From: Clostridia bacterium
GTDB taxonomy: Bacteria; Bacillota; Clostridia; Oscillospirales; SIG627
Assembly: GCA_017507325.1 (NCBI GenBank)
Contig: JAFWBD010000012.1
Span: forward strand, 22,087-86,086
Reading direction: 5' to 3'
DNA: 64,000 bases
Under the pieces are notes generated by a model that saw nothing but the letters and a program-made list of their open reading frames with translations, did no database searches and was not told the DNA's origin. The position numbers were made by a program, and so were the translations under genes. Positions 34,958 to 43,019 of the stretch are shown here, piece by piece. The first letter of the stretch is position 1. The number at the start of each line of letters is the position of its first letter.

Positions 34958-37300
34958 CTACTCGGTGACTCCGTCCAAATGTCGAAAATCGACCTTGATT
35001 ACCGTTCCCGGCAATACCTTTTCTCCTTTTGCAATGCTTTGCTTGATGGCGGTTGCCCCTTGCATATCCGCAAGAGTTCCCGCGACGATTTCAATATTCA
35101 GACCCGCATTGATGATGACTCGATTGGCCTCGGCGGCAGAAAGCCCCACCACATTGGGGACGGTCACCGTCGGTTGAGCCAGGCCCTCCTCGGTATAGAT
35201 CACGACCTTGCCGCCTACGGTCACCTTGGTGCCTGCCGCCGGAGATTGGGCCACCGCAACGGTGCCGTTTCCGACGATTTCCGCCACAAGTCCCTTGTTT
35301 TGTAGGTTGCTGGAAATGTAGGTCAGGCTCTTACCGGTGTAATCGGGAACCACAACGCCCATGGAAGCGATATCCTCCTCGGTGTATTCGGGCTCGATTC
35401 CCAAATACGGAAGGATCTCGGTCAGAATCTTGGATACGTACGGAGCAGCCACGGTAGAACCGTAATAAGCCCCCACCGGCTCATCCACCAACACGATCAC
35501 CGCAACCTCGGGATCATCGGCGGGTGCAAAGGCCACGCAGGAGGCAACGTAGAATTTTTCATCGTCGGTACTGATTTCGGTTTTGGTGGAGGTACCCGTT
35601 TTGGCCGCCACCTTATAGCCTTGAACCTTGGCGTTTTTGTTACCGCCGTTTTCTTCCACGCTTCGGTAAAGATACTCCCAAAGGATCTTGCAATTTTCCG
35701 TGGAGATCACCTGCCTTTTGGATTCGGTGGCATATTCCTCCACTACGTTTCCCTCTTCATCCAAGGTCGCCTTCAAAACGTGAGGCGTAACCAGATATCC
35801 GCCGTTGGCAACGGCGCAAATGGCACGCAAATGGGAGATGGGAGTGATTTTAAAGTTCTGACCGAAGGCGGCGCAGGCGGCGTCCACGCTGGAATAGGTA
35901 TGCAGATCGAAGAAAAGATTGGAGGCTTCGCCGTAAATGTCCACTTCGGTTTTTTCGGTATAGCCGAAGGCCTTGTAGTACTTATAAAACAGATCGGTGC
36001 CCAGGCGCTGGCTCATCACAACGAAAAAGGGGTTGCAGGAAAAGCCCAGGGCTCCTTCGAAATCCAGACTGCCGTGGCCGGATCTCTTGTGGCAATGGAT
36101 GGGAGTGGAAAGGCCGGGGATGGAAATATGTCCCACACAGTTGTACCGCTCGGTGGAGGTGACGAGATTCTCCTCCAAAACCATAGCGGAGGTGATGATC
36201 TTAAAGGTGGAGCCCGGCTCGTAAAGCTCGGTCACCGCCTTGTTTTTCCACAGTTCATTGAGAAGTCTTACCTTCTCTGCCTTTTTCTCCTCCTCGCTTC
36301 CCACGAAGGCATCCCACAGCGCTTCGGAGATCTGATCGAGGGTATAAGGATCGTTCAAGTCAAAATCGGGCTTGGTGCACATCCCCAGAATCTCACCCGT
36401 TTTGACGTCCATCGCGATGGCCGCCACTCGGTTTTGCGCCTGAGATTCCGCGAGGGCCTCCTCCATATATTTTTCCAGAATGCTCTGGCAGGTCCAGTCA
36501 ATGGTCAGCATAATATCGGTGCCGTCCACCGCATCGATATAGCTTTCGTACTTGGTGTTCATATCGTTGCCTACGGCGTCCTGCGCGGCAATGATCTTAC
36601 CGTTTTCACCCGTTAAAAGGGTGTTGTAATAAGCCTCTACCCCCGAAAGGCCGTAGCCGTCCGTTCCGGTAAAGCCGATCACGTGGCTGGCAAGAGAGCC
36701 CCACTGATAATAGCGCTTGGACTGCTCGGCAAAATGGATCATATTGGTATACTTTTTGGCCGATACCATTTTTTTGATCTCAGCGGTCAAGGTCAATTCC
36801 ACCTTATTCTTGATGGTCTCATCGGCTCGGTGGGTTTTGGCGATCTTTTCCAGAACAAAGCTTTTTTCCACCTCGAGATAAGCGGAAAGCTCGTTGGCAA
36901 TATCCTGCGCTACGGTGATGGAGCTGTCCGAAAACAAGGATAGAAGTCTTGCCCTCTCCGCCTTTTTTCCATCGGCGTTCTTGATCTTCTCCACAAGGCT
37001 CTCCACGTAATCCGCAACGGTCGCATTGGGAATGGTATTGGGAGAAACAAATACCCTCTCCACCGTCGTGCTGACGGCGAGCTGCTTCATATTTCTGTCA
37101 AAAATGGTTCCGCGCTTGGCCTGGATCACCGTTTCCTTCATATATTGGTTCACGGTGTTGGATTGATACTGATCGAATTGAATGATTTGAAGGTAAAAAA
37201 GACGCACCGCCATTAAAAGAGCGCAAAGCACGAACAGCGCCAAAACAAAGGAGCAACGTTTGTTCAGTTTTAATCGGCCGGGATGGAAATTTTCCAGCAT
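34958..37300 (-). CDS. class B PBP with two PASTA domains (SpoVD/PBP2B-like)
   Basis: The 780-residue transpeptidase has a short basic cytoplasmic start, a membrane helix (about 18-38), a PBP dimerisation region (about 55-230), a transpeptidase domain with STFK (S364), SCN (421-423) and KTG (567-569), and two PASTA domains (about 649-705 and 713-773). Together with FtsW it makes septal or spore peptidoglycan. SpoVD of Bacillus has one PASTA and PBP2B has two, so the vegetative role is at least as likely. ATG 37300 has TAGGAGA six bases upstream. An intrinsic terminator and a tiny ORF lie in the 130-nt gap to ftsL. Confidence 0.93.
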   Translation of the reverse strand: MLENFHPGRLKLNKRCSFVLALFVLCALLMAVRLFYLQIIQFDQYQSNTVNQYMKETVIQAKRGTIFDRNMKQLAVSTTVERVFVSPNTIPNATVADYVESLVEKIKNADGKKAERARLLSLFSDSSITVAQDIANELSAYLEVEKSFVLEKIAKTHRADETIKNKVELTLTAEIKKMVSAKKYTNMIHFAEQSKRYYQWGSLASHVIGFTGTDGYGLSGVEAYYNTLLTGENGKIIAAQDAVGNDMNTKYESYIDAVDGTDIMLTIDWTCQSILEKYMEEALAESQAQNRVAAIAMDVKTGEILGMCTKPDFDLNDPYTLDQISEALWDAFVGSEEEKKAEKVRLLNELWKNKAVTELYEPGSTFKIITSAMVLEENLVTSTERYNCVGHISIPGLSTPIHCHKRSGHGSLDFEGALGFSCNPFFVVMSQRLGTDLFYKYYKAFGYTEKTEVDIYGEASNLFFDLHTYSSVDAACAAFGQNFKITPISHLRAICAVANGGYLVTPHVLKATLDEEGNVVEEYATESKRQVISTENCKILWEYLYRSVEENGGNKNAKVQGYKVAAKTGTSTKTEISTDDEKFYVASCVAFAPADDPEVAVIVLVDEPVGAYYGSTVAAPYVSKILTEILPYLGIEPEYTEEDIASMGVVVPDYTGKSLTYISSNLQNKGLVAEIVGNGTVAVAQSPAAGTKVTVGGKVVIYTEEGLAQPTVTVPNVVGLSAAEANRVIINAGLNIEIVAGTLADMQGATAIKQSIAKGEKVLPGTVIKVDFRHLDGVTE

Positions 37301-37350
37301 TCCAATTCTCCTATGATTCTTCTTTTGCCGTAAATGAGATATCCAAATTG

Positions 37351-37386
37351 TCAAAAAGAGTAAAGGGCAAACAAGCCTTTACTCAT
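37351..37386 (-). CDS. possible 11-residue leader peptide upstream of the PBP2 gene
   Basis: An ATG at 37386 is preceded at nine bases by a good AGAGGAG (37396-37402) and opens a frame reading MSKGLFALYSF, then TGA. The frame runs straight through the terminator hairpin at 37353-37384, as in translation-controlled attenuators. There is no run of one amino acid. It could be chance: such short frames are common, and only the ribosome binding site and the overlap argue for it. Confidence 0.35.
   Translation of the reverse strand: MSKGLFALYSF
37352..37386 (-). terminator. intrinsic terminator/attenuator between ftsL and the PBP2 gene
   Basis: On the minus strand GAGTAAAGG (37376-37384) pairs with CCTTTACTC (37358-37366) over a 9-nt loop and is followed by TTTTTG. 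It lies inside the dcw operon, after ftsL and before the PBP2 ribosome binding site, and would lower expression of all genes from PBP2 onward unless relieved. Confidence 0.75.
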
Positions 37387-37430
37387 GACGTTGATCTCCT
37401 CTTTTTATTCATATTCGCAGGGGCTTTTCT

Positions 37431-38096
37431 TTATTCCCCATCCTTTCGAAACAGGGCGAAAAAGGCTTCGAAAAACGATTCCTTCTTCTCGGGCTCATTT
37501 TTCGTTTCCTCCCACACGTCCTCACCGTCGGTGATGGAAACGTATTTTTTGGGGAGGATGGATTCCTGAACCATTCCGTATTCCTGCGTGGCGACCCGTT
37601 CGATCTCCGCAAGGTCATATTTGTTTTCCAAACGGATCTCCAGCTGAGTGGCTTCGTCTCTGAGCTTTGCGATTCTGGATTCCATTTGATCAATGGAATA
37701 GGAATACTCCTCGATCTGAACGTATAAGGAAAGCATATACATAAAGACGGCGGCCACCAACACGCAGGAGAAAATGATGGCAAGAGGTACCTGCGCCTTG
37801 ACACGCACCTTGGTGGTGACGATACGGGCGCCCCGATCCTCGGTGGCATCCCCCACCTCTTCTCGGTGATCCTTACCGAGAATCCGCTCGCCTGCAGGGG
37901 TTTTCACCAAGCGGCGGTTCAATTGATTCAGGTTTTTTGAGATTCTTTGCTCGGAATTGACCGCATCGGGATTGGTTTCACGGGGTCTGAATTTGGGGCT
38001 GTACCGATCGGATATATGCTTTTTTTCTTCCTGCTTGGACGGCGCCGACACGCTGTTTTCGGCTTCCTTGCTCTTTTTACGATACATGGTATCCAT
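37431..38096 (-). CDS. ftsL: FtsL-like divisome protein
   Basis: The 221-residue protein has a long charged cytoplasmic N-terminus (about 1-95), one membrane helix (about 98-122), a coiled coil (SIDQMESRIAKLRDEATQLEIRLEN) and the FtsL/DivIC-type ending LAEIERVATQEYGM, followed by an acidic tail. It would bridge FtsQ and the FtsW/PBP2 pair. The length is about twice that of a minimal FtsL because of the cytoplasmic part. The place between rsmH and PBP2 in the dcw cluster is the usual one. ATG 38096 has GAGGGG six bases upstream. Confidence 0.85.
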   Translation of the reverse strand: MDTMYRKKSKEAENSVSAPSKQEEKKHISDRYSPKFRPRETNPDAVNSEQRISKNLNQLNRRLVKTPAGERILGKDHREEVGDATEDRGARIVTTKVRVKAQVPLAIIFSCVLVAAVFMYMLSLYVQIEEYSYSIDQMESRIAKLRDEATQLEIRLENKYDLAEIERVATQEYGMVQESILPKKYVSITDGEDVWEETKNEPEKKESFFEAFFALFRKDGE

Positions 38097-38117
38097 ATTG
38101 AACCCCTCCGATCTCGT

Positions 38118-39053
38118 TTATACTTTTTCCGCTATCCTCAATTTGGCACTGCGGCTGCGAGGATTTTCCTCTTGCTCCTTCGCGCCGGGCACGATGGGCT
38201 TACGGGTGATATTTTTCAAGCTTGCCTGAAATCCGCAGACGCATACCGGAAAATCTCTGGGGCAGGTACAGCCCTCGGTATAGCCTCGGATGCATTCCTT
38301 GACGGTGCGATCCTCCAAGGAATGAAAGGTGATGATCGAAAGCCTTCCGCCGGGCTTTAAATGCTCCACCAAGGCTCGAATGGTGGGCGGAATAACCGCC
38401 AGCTCCCGATTCACCTCGATGCGAATGGCCTGAAAGCTTCTGCGGGCGGGATGCTTCCCCTCGAATCGCTCCTTGGGCGGAAAGGCCGATTTGATGATCT
38501 CTGCCAATTCCAAGGTGGTTTCGATTCGCTTTTCCTCACGCGCTTTTACAATGGCCCGAGCGATCTGAGCCGCTCGCTTTTCTTCGCCGTAATCCTTCAA
38601 AATACGACAAAGATCACTTTGAGAATAGGTGTTCACCACAATTTCAGCATCTAAGGGGCTTTTCCGATCCATTCGCATATCCAATTTGGCATCGTAATGG
38701 TAAGAAAAACCTCTCTCCGGGGTATCCAGCTGATATGAGGAGACACCCAAATCGATCATAGCTCCGTCGATTCCCTCGGGAGCCAATTGGGAAAGAACCC
38801 TTCCCACTTCTTCAAAATTCGTATGTACCAGTTCAAATTTTCCCGCATAGGGAGCCAATTTCTTCTTGGCGTTTTCAATGGCATCCCAATCCTGATCCAA
38901 GGCGATGAGCCTTCCCGTGGTCAAGCGGGATAGCAGGAGAGAGGAATGCCCCGCGCCGCCCAGGGTGCAATCCACGTAGACCCCCTCGGGCTTCACGTTC
39001 AATCCGTCCACCGTTTCCTCATACAGAACCGGCCTATGAACAAATTCTCCCAT
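38118..39053 (-). CDS. rsmH: 16S rRNA C1402 N4-methyltransferase
   Basis: The 311-residue protein has HRPVLYEETVDGL at the N-terminus, the SAM-binding YVDCTLGGAGHSSLLL and ALDQDWDAI, and the later family markers RGFSYHYDAKLDMRMD, ARRSFQAIRIEVNREL and LSIITFHSLEDRTVKECI. It methylates N4 of C1402 in 16S rRNA. The ATG at 39053 overlaps the mraZ stop by one base (TGATG), with AAAGGA upstream; the TTG one codon earlier is not favoured. It is the second gene of the dcw operon. Confidence 0.96.
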   Translation of the reverse strand: MGEFVHRPVLYEETVDGLNVKPEGVYVDCTLGGAGHSSLLLSRLTTGRLIALDQDWDAIENAKKKLAPYAGKFELVHTNFEEVGRVLSQLAPEGIDGAMIDLGVSSYQLDTPERGFSYHYDAKLDMRMDRKSPLDAEIVVNTYSQSDLCRILKDYGEEKRAAQIARAIVKAREEKRIETTLELAEIIKSAFPPKERFEGKHPARRSFQAIRIEVNRELAVIPPTIRALVEHLKPGGRLSIITFHSLEDRTVKECIRGYTEGCTCPRDFPVCVCGFQASLKNITRKPIVPGAKEQEENPRSRSAKLRIAEKV

Positions 39054-39487
39054 CAAAGACCGTTCCTTTTCAAGATTTCTTCAATGGAGGCCGTTCGGTT
39101 TTCGCCCGTATAATCGCGGTAGCTTTCCTCGTCCCAAATTTCGGCATGATCGCCGCAACCAAGCACCACCACGGATTTTTGGATTCCCGCAAAGGCTCGA
39201 AGCTGAACGGGAAGCAGGATCCGCCCTTGAGAATCAGGCTCCACGTCCTGCATGGAGGCGTAGAAGAAACGGCGCACGTCACGGGATTCGGTTTCGGGCA
39301 GAAGGGCGATCTTCTCTTCGAAGAAACGCCATTTTTCCTCGGTATAGAGGTTGATGCAGCGGTCTAAGGAGCGAACCAAAATGATGCTTTCCCCTTGCGG
39401 AAACAATTCCCGCATTTTGGACGGAATCATCAGTCTGCCCTTGGTATCGGCCGCACACTGATATTCACCGCAAAAGGAACGGATCAT
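39053..39487 (-). CDS. mraZ: transcriptional regulator MraZ
   Basis: The 144-residue protein has two tandem AbrB-like repeats, each with the DxKGR(L/I)xxP signature: DTKGRLMIPSKMRELF and DSQGRILLPVQLRAFA. MraZ is a DNA-binding regulator of the dcw operon and usually represses its own promoter. The ATG at 39487 has AGGGGGT upstream; longer frames read through the promoter and are rejected. Candidate MraZ boxes lie at 39561-39590. Confidence 0.95.
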   Translation of the reverse strand: MIRSFCGEYQCAADTKGRLMIPSKMRELFPQGESIILVRSLDRCINLYTEEKWRFFEEKIALLPETESRDVRRFFYASMQDVEPDSQGRILLPVQLRAFAGIQKSVVVLGCGDHAEIWDEESYRDYTGENRTASIEEILKRNGL

Positions 39488-39506
39488 CGGAACACCCCCT
39501 TCAAAC

Positions 39507-39531
39507 AAAAATACCTCCCTATCATGGGAGG
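39507..39531 (-). promoter_or_regulatory. short leader hairpin upstream of mraZ
   Basis: On the minus strand CCTCCC (39526-39531) pairs with GGGAGG (39514-39519) and is followed by TATTTTTG (39506-39513). It resembles a weak terminator or attenuator in the leader; the 6-bp stem is short. Confidence 0.4.
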
Positions 39532-39560
39532 GGACAGGAAAACGATGGAGAAAGTGGTCG

Positions 39561-39590
39561 TTTTTACCACTTTTCCCCACTTCTTCCCCT
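39561..39590 (-). promoter_or_regulatory. candidate MraZ-binding direct repeats
   Basis: On the minus strand three 10-bp units follow one another: AGGGGAAGAA, GTGGGGAAAA and GTGGTAAAAA. The spacing and the TGGG-like cores match MraZ boxes described in other bacteria (repeats of TGGG with 5-6 bp between). They lie directly downstream of the mraZ -10. Confidence 0.6.
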
Positions 39591-39599
39591 CTGAGACCC

Positions 39600-39628
39600 A
39601 TTATAGCGAAGTTTTTCACGCTTTTCAA
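39600..39628 (-). promoter_or_regulatory. promoter of the dcw operon (mraZ)
   Basis: On the minus strand TTGAAA (39623-39628) and TATAAT (39600-39605) have an ideal 17-bp spacer. The MraZ repeats start just after the predicted start site. Confidence 0.78.
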
Positions 39629-39666
39629 TAGTTTTTTTGAATTTTGAGCGGTCGTTCACAAATTAT

Positions 39667-40143
39667 TTACAATTTGTTTTGCAAATATTTTACGGCTTTT
39701 TCCGACAAATAGGGACAGTTTTCCCTCTCCTCCCGATTCATCTGCCGAATCAGCGTGGAGGAAACCGTGCAAAGCCCTTCTCGGGCATCCAGATAAACGG
39801 TTTCCACCCCGCTTTTTTCGAAATTGAAGCGAGCCATATTTTGCTCATAAGCCAGATCCTTTTCATTTCGGATCCCCTTGACCAAAACCGTTTTTTCCTT
39901 CAGAGACAGCAAATACTCGTACAGCATTCCCTCGGAGGAGGCCACACGGATATTCTCCTCTCCCTCAAAAACAAGCCTTGCCAATTCAAAGCGCTCCGAA
40001 AGACTGAGTGCATAGTTTTTTTCACGGTTGTTCATCACCAAAACCAGACAAGAGCCAAACAAAGACGCCGCTCTGCGGATCAGATCCTCGTGGCCGACGG
40101 TCATGGGATCAAAGCTCCCCGGAACCACAGCCAAGCGCTTCAT
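39667..40143 (-). CDS. coaD: phosphopantetheine adenylyltransferase
   Basis: The 158-residue nucleotidyltransferase has PGSFDPMTVGHEDLIRRA with the T/HxGH nucleotide motif, VKGIRNEKDLAYEQNMARFN, and SSTLIRQ near the C-terminus, all typical of bacterial CoaD. It makes dephospho-CoA from 4'-phosphopantetheine and ATP. ATG 40143 overlaps the rsmD stop (ATGA) with AAGGAGG upstream. rsmD-coaD is a frequent pair. Confidence 0.96.
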   Translation of the reverse strand: MKRLAVVPGSFDPMTVGHEDLIRRAASLFGSCLVLVMNNREKNYALSLSERFELARLVFEGEENIRVASSEGMLYEYLLSLKEKTVLVKGIRNEKDLAYEQNMARFNFEKSGVETVYLDAREGLCTVSSTLIRQMNREERENCPYLSEKAVKYLQNKL

Positions 40144-40724
40144 AGCGAGTTTTCCTCCTTGGTGCGGACGAAATAAACGTAGCACTTGGAAAATTTGTAT
40201 TTTTTGATGCTCTCGATCGTTTCCATCACACTCTCCGGAATCTTGGAGGTATCGAGCTCCTCATTGGCACCCTCGACCATCAAAAGGCCGCCCGCCTTCA
40301 AGAGACCGCCGCGGAGAATACGCTTGATCAATTCCGAGCTCAGATCCTTTTCATAGGGCGGATCGGCAAAAATATAGTCGAAATTTTGACCTCGCTTGGA
40401 GGCGGACTTGATATATTCCCCATATTCACTGCGGATCACGCGGCTTTGGGTAGAAAAACCCGTTTTTTCAATGTTTTTCCGTACGATCTTCAAGGAATCC
40501 TCACTGCAATCCACAAAGGTGCAATGTGCGGCGCCGCGGCTGATGGCCTCTAAGCCCATTTGTCCGGAGCCCGCAAACAGATCCAAAAAGCTCTTTCCGT
40601 TCAAATCAAACTGAATGGCGCTGAAAACACCTTCCTTTGCCATTTCGGTGGTGGGGCGAACCGCATCCCCGGGGAGGCTTGCCAAACGGACGCCCTTGGC
40701 CTTGCCGGTAATAATTCTCATCAT
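40140..40724 (-). CDS. rsmD: 16S rRNA G966 N2-methyltransferase
   Basis: The 194-residue Rossmann methyltransferase shows MRIITGKAKGVRL, RPTTEMAKEGVFSAI, the SAM motif FLDLFAGSGQMGLEAISRG, and the catalytic FADPPYEK. It methylates N2 of G966 in 16S rRNA. The ATG pair at 40724/40721 overlaps the uvrC stop (ATGATG with TGA between); both starts are possible, 40724 having the better spacing to GAGGGA. Confidence 0.94.
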   Translation of the reverse strand: MMRIITGKAKGVRLASLPGDAVRPTTEMAKEGVFSAIQFDLNGKSFLDLFAGSGQMGLEAISRGAAHCTFVDCSEDSLKIVRKNIEKTGFSTQSRVIRSEYGEYIKSASKRGQNFDYIFADPPYEKDLSSELIKRILRGGLLKAGGLLMVEGANEELDTSKIPESVMETIESIKKYKFSKCYVYFVRTKEENSL

Positions 40725-42595
40725 TTTTCCGAATCCCTCTTTTCAAGATTTTGATAGTGTTGATAGATCCGCCGCGCATCGGCTGCGGAGATTCCTTTTG
40801 TTTGAGCCAATTCTTCCTCGGTAGCCTTTCGAATGGCCTGAATGCTTTTCCATTCCCGAAGCAAAATACCCGCTTTTTTTTCACCGATTCCCTCAATGGC
40901 CGTCAGAGATGATTTTTTCACCCCGCGCCTTCTTTGCGAATCCATACGGGAGAGGCTGAAACGGTGCACCTCCTCCTGAATGCCGTAAACAAATCGGAAG
41001 AGAGCGGTGTCAAAGGCAATGGAAATTTCTCTCTCACCGTCAGTCAGACAGCGGGTCTTATGGAAGGCATCCTTCACCATTCCGAAAACGGGAAGCGATA
41101 TTCCTTGATCCTGCAAGGCTTTTTTGACCGCCGCCACCTGGCCTTCGGCACCGTCCACCAAAATCAGATCGGGCAGAGGAGAAAAGGCCGCGTCGCCGTT
41201 GCGGTAGCGCCGAATGCGGCGGGAGACGGCCTCATACATACAGGCAAGATCATCCGGATGCTCGAGAGAAAGGGTAAAGCTTTTGTAGGCTCTTTTCAGA
41301 AAACGGGCGTTTTCCACTGTGATGATGCCCGCCGAAACCGCAGAGGAGCCGGAATTGGAAATATCAATGCTCTCGATCCGCTCCGGCACCACCTCCAAGG
41401 AAAGAAGCTTTGCCAGAGAGATCAGAACCGATTGATCCTTTTCCATTTGTGCACGGCGGTGAAGGGTGGCGGCCTTGGCGTTTTCCTCCGCCATTTTCAA
41501 AAGCGCCCTTCCCTCTCCCCGCCGAGGAAAAACAAATCGAACGGGAGAGTGCCCTTCAGCGGAAAGAAGGGCGGCGGTGGCGTCATATTCCTCATTCTCC
41601 ACGGAGGCGGGCAGCAGGATACGGGAGGGCATATCCTCCCGTCCCCGATAAAGCGAGATCAGCATAGAGCAAAAGCTTTCCGCCGACAGGATCTCATCGG
41701 CTCCGAAATGGAAGCTGATGCTGTCTGCCAAGCGACCCTCCCGCACCGAAAGACGGTGGATACAGCCTCCCGCTTCATCGGAAAAAATACCGAATACATC
41801 GGCATGGAAATGCAGATCCCGCACCACCTGCTTGGTTTCGGAGAGAGTCTTCAAAGCGGCGATGCGATCCCGCAGTGCCGCCGCTCTCTCAAACTGCAAT
41901 TCCTGCGCCGCCTCTTCCATTTTCTTTTCAAGATCCGAGGCAATCTTCTTATAATCGTGGCGGAAAAAGAGAATGACATCCTCCATTCGCCTTTGGTATT
42001 CCTCGCGGGAGACCTTTCCCGTGCAGACCCCCACACAACGCCCCATTTGATAATAGAGGCAGGGTCTTTCCCGCCCGATATCACGGGGAAATTTTCGCTT
42101 ACAGGTGGGCAGGCAAAACAGCTTGTTGGCCGTATCGATCAAGCTGTGCACCGTTGCCGAGGAGCTGTACGGTCCAAAATACCGCGCACCTTTTTTTCCG
42201 CCGCCGCGCTTGCGGGCAAAGGAAAGTCTGGGGAAGCTTTCGTCGGTGGAAAGGCAGATATAAGGGTAATCCTTATCATCCTTCAAACGGATATTGAATT
42301 TCGGCATATGCAATTTGATCTTCTCGTTTTCCAGAATCAGCGCCTCGGTTTCCGAGAAGGTGACAATGGTTTGAAAATCCGAAATACATTGCACCAGCCT
42401 TTGGGTTTTGGCGTTGTGCTTGCCGATATTGGTAAAGTAACTGAGGACGCGGTTTTTCAAGGCGCGGCTTTTGCCCACGTAAATGATTTGTCCGCGGACA
42501 TCGAAAAACAGATATACGCCCGGAGATAAGGGAAGGCTCTTTGCCTTTTCCAAAAGCTCGGAAAAGGAAAGCTGCTGAGGGATATATTCTTTCAT
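40721..42595 (-). CDS. uvrC: excinuclease ABC subunit C
   Basis: The 624-residue nuclease has an N-terminal GIY-YIG domain (GVYLFFDVRGQIIYVGKS), a UvrB-binding UVR helix pair (about 205-240), an RNase H-like domain with DLILVDGAEGQVAA, and a C-terminal helix-hairpin-helix pair (SSLTAIEGIGEKKAGILL, TKGISAADARRI). It makes both incisions in nucleotide excision repair. ATG 42595 has GGAG seven bases upstream; the longer frame starts inside the upstream terminator and is rejected. It is followed without a gap by rsmD. Confidence 0.96.
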   Translation of the reverse strand: MKEYIPQQLSFSELLEKAKSLPLSPGVYLFFDVRGQIIYVGKSRALKNRVLSYFTNIGKHNAKTQRLVQCISDFQTIVTFSETEALILENEKIKLHMPKFNIRLKDDKDYPYICLSTDESFPRLSFARKRGGGKKGARYFGPYSSSATVHSLIDTANKLFCLPTCKRKFPRDIGRERPCLYYQMGRCVGVCTGKVSREEYQRRMEDVILFFRHDYKKIASDLEKKMEEAAQELQFERAAALRDRIAALKTLSETKQVVRDLHFHADVFGIFSDEAGGCIHRLSVREGRLADSISFHFGADEILSAESFCSMLISLYRGREDMPSRILLPASVENEEYDATAALLSAEGHSPVRFVFPRRGEGRALLKMAEENAKAATLHRRAQMEKDQSVLISLAKLLSLEVVPERIESIDISNSGSSAVSAGIITVENARFLKRAYKSFTLSLEHPDDLACMYEAVSRRIRRYRNGDAAFSPLPDLILVDGAEGQVAAVKKALQDQGISLPVFGMVKDAFHKTRCLTDGEREISIAFDTALFRFVYGIQEEVHRFSLSRMDSQRRRGVKKSSLTAIEGIGEKKAGILLREWKSIQAIRKATEEELAQTKGISAADARRIYQHYQNLEKRDSEK

Positions 42596-42604
42596 ATGCA
42601 CTCC

Positions 42605-42639
42605 AAAAGAAAAAACCGCTTGCTCTCCGAGCAAGCGGT
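42605..42639 (-). terminator. intrinsic terminator after ptsH
   Basis: On the minus strand ACCGCTTGCTC (42629-42639) pairs with GAGCAAGCGGT (42615-42625) over a 3-nt loop, followed by TTTTTTCTTTT. uvrC starts just downstream with no visible promoter, so it may rely on read-through. Confidence 0.9.
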
Positions 42640-42644
42640 GAAAA

Positions 42645-42908
42645 TCAATCGTGAAAGCCGGCTAAGATCAGATTGGAAAGGCCCTCCAGCGCATCCGCCT
42701 CATCCACACCATCTGCGATGATGGTAATGCGAGTTCCTTTTGCAATACCCAGAGAGAGGATTCCCAAAAGTGATTTTGCATTCGCTCTGCGATCTCCGCA
42801 CTCTACCCAAAGAGAACACTTATAGCTCTTTGCTTTTTGAATAAAATAAGTAGCAGGTCTGGCGTGAAGACCGACACTGTTCAAAACCACAACTTCCTTC
42901 GAGATCAT
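42645..42908 (-). CDS. ptsH: HPr-family phosphocarrier protein
   Basis: The 87-residue protein has the PTS phosphorylation site GLHARPAT with His15 and the regulatory Ser46 in NAKSLLGILSLGI, the two features of Gram-positive HPr. Having His15 separates it from Crh. It passes phosphate from enzyme I to PTS permeases and, when Ser46 is phosphorylated, can act with CcpA. No PTS enzyme genes lie nearby. It has its own promoter (42954-42982) and terminator. Confidence 0.93.
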   Translation of the reverse strand: MISKEVVVLNSVGLHARPATYFIQKAKSYKCSLWVECGDRRANAKSLLGILSLGIAKGTRITIIADGVDEADALEGLSNLILAGFHD

Positions 42909-42953
42909 ATTAGGCTCCTATCCAAACAATCCTTGTAAAAAAATAGTGACCCT

Positions 42954-42982
42954 ATTATATCAGCAATTGCGCAAAAAAGCAA
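42954..42982 (-). promoter_or_regulatory. promoter of ptsH
   Basis: On the minus strand TTGCTT (42977-42982) and TATAAT (42954-42959) have a 17-bp spacer; the gene starts 45 nt downstream behind GATAGGAG. Confidence 0.7.
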
Positions 42983-43019
42983 GTATTTTCTTAAAAATAT
43001 TGAAAAAACCTACGTTATT

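Noticed and set aside
37349..37378. Promoter for PBP2 using the TTGACA next to the terminator
   Set aside because: No acceptable -10 lies 16-18 bp downstream of TTGACA (37349-37354, minus strand).
40934..42529. 531-codon open frame opposite uvrC
   Set aside because: Shadow of the uvrC reading frame with no start signal; uvrC itself is certain.
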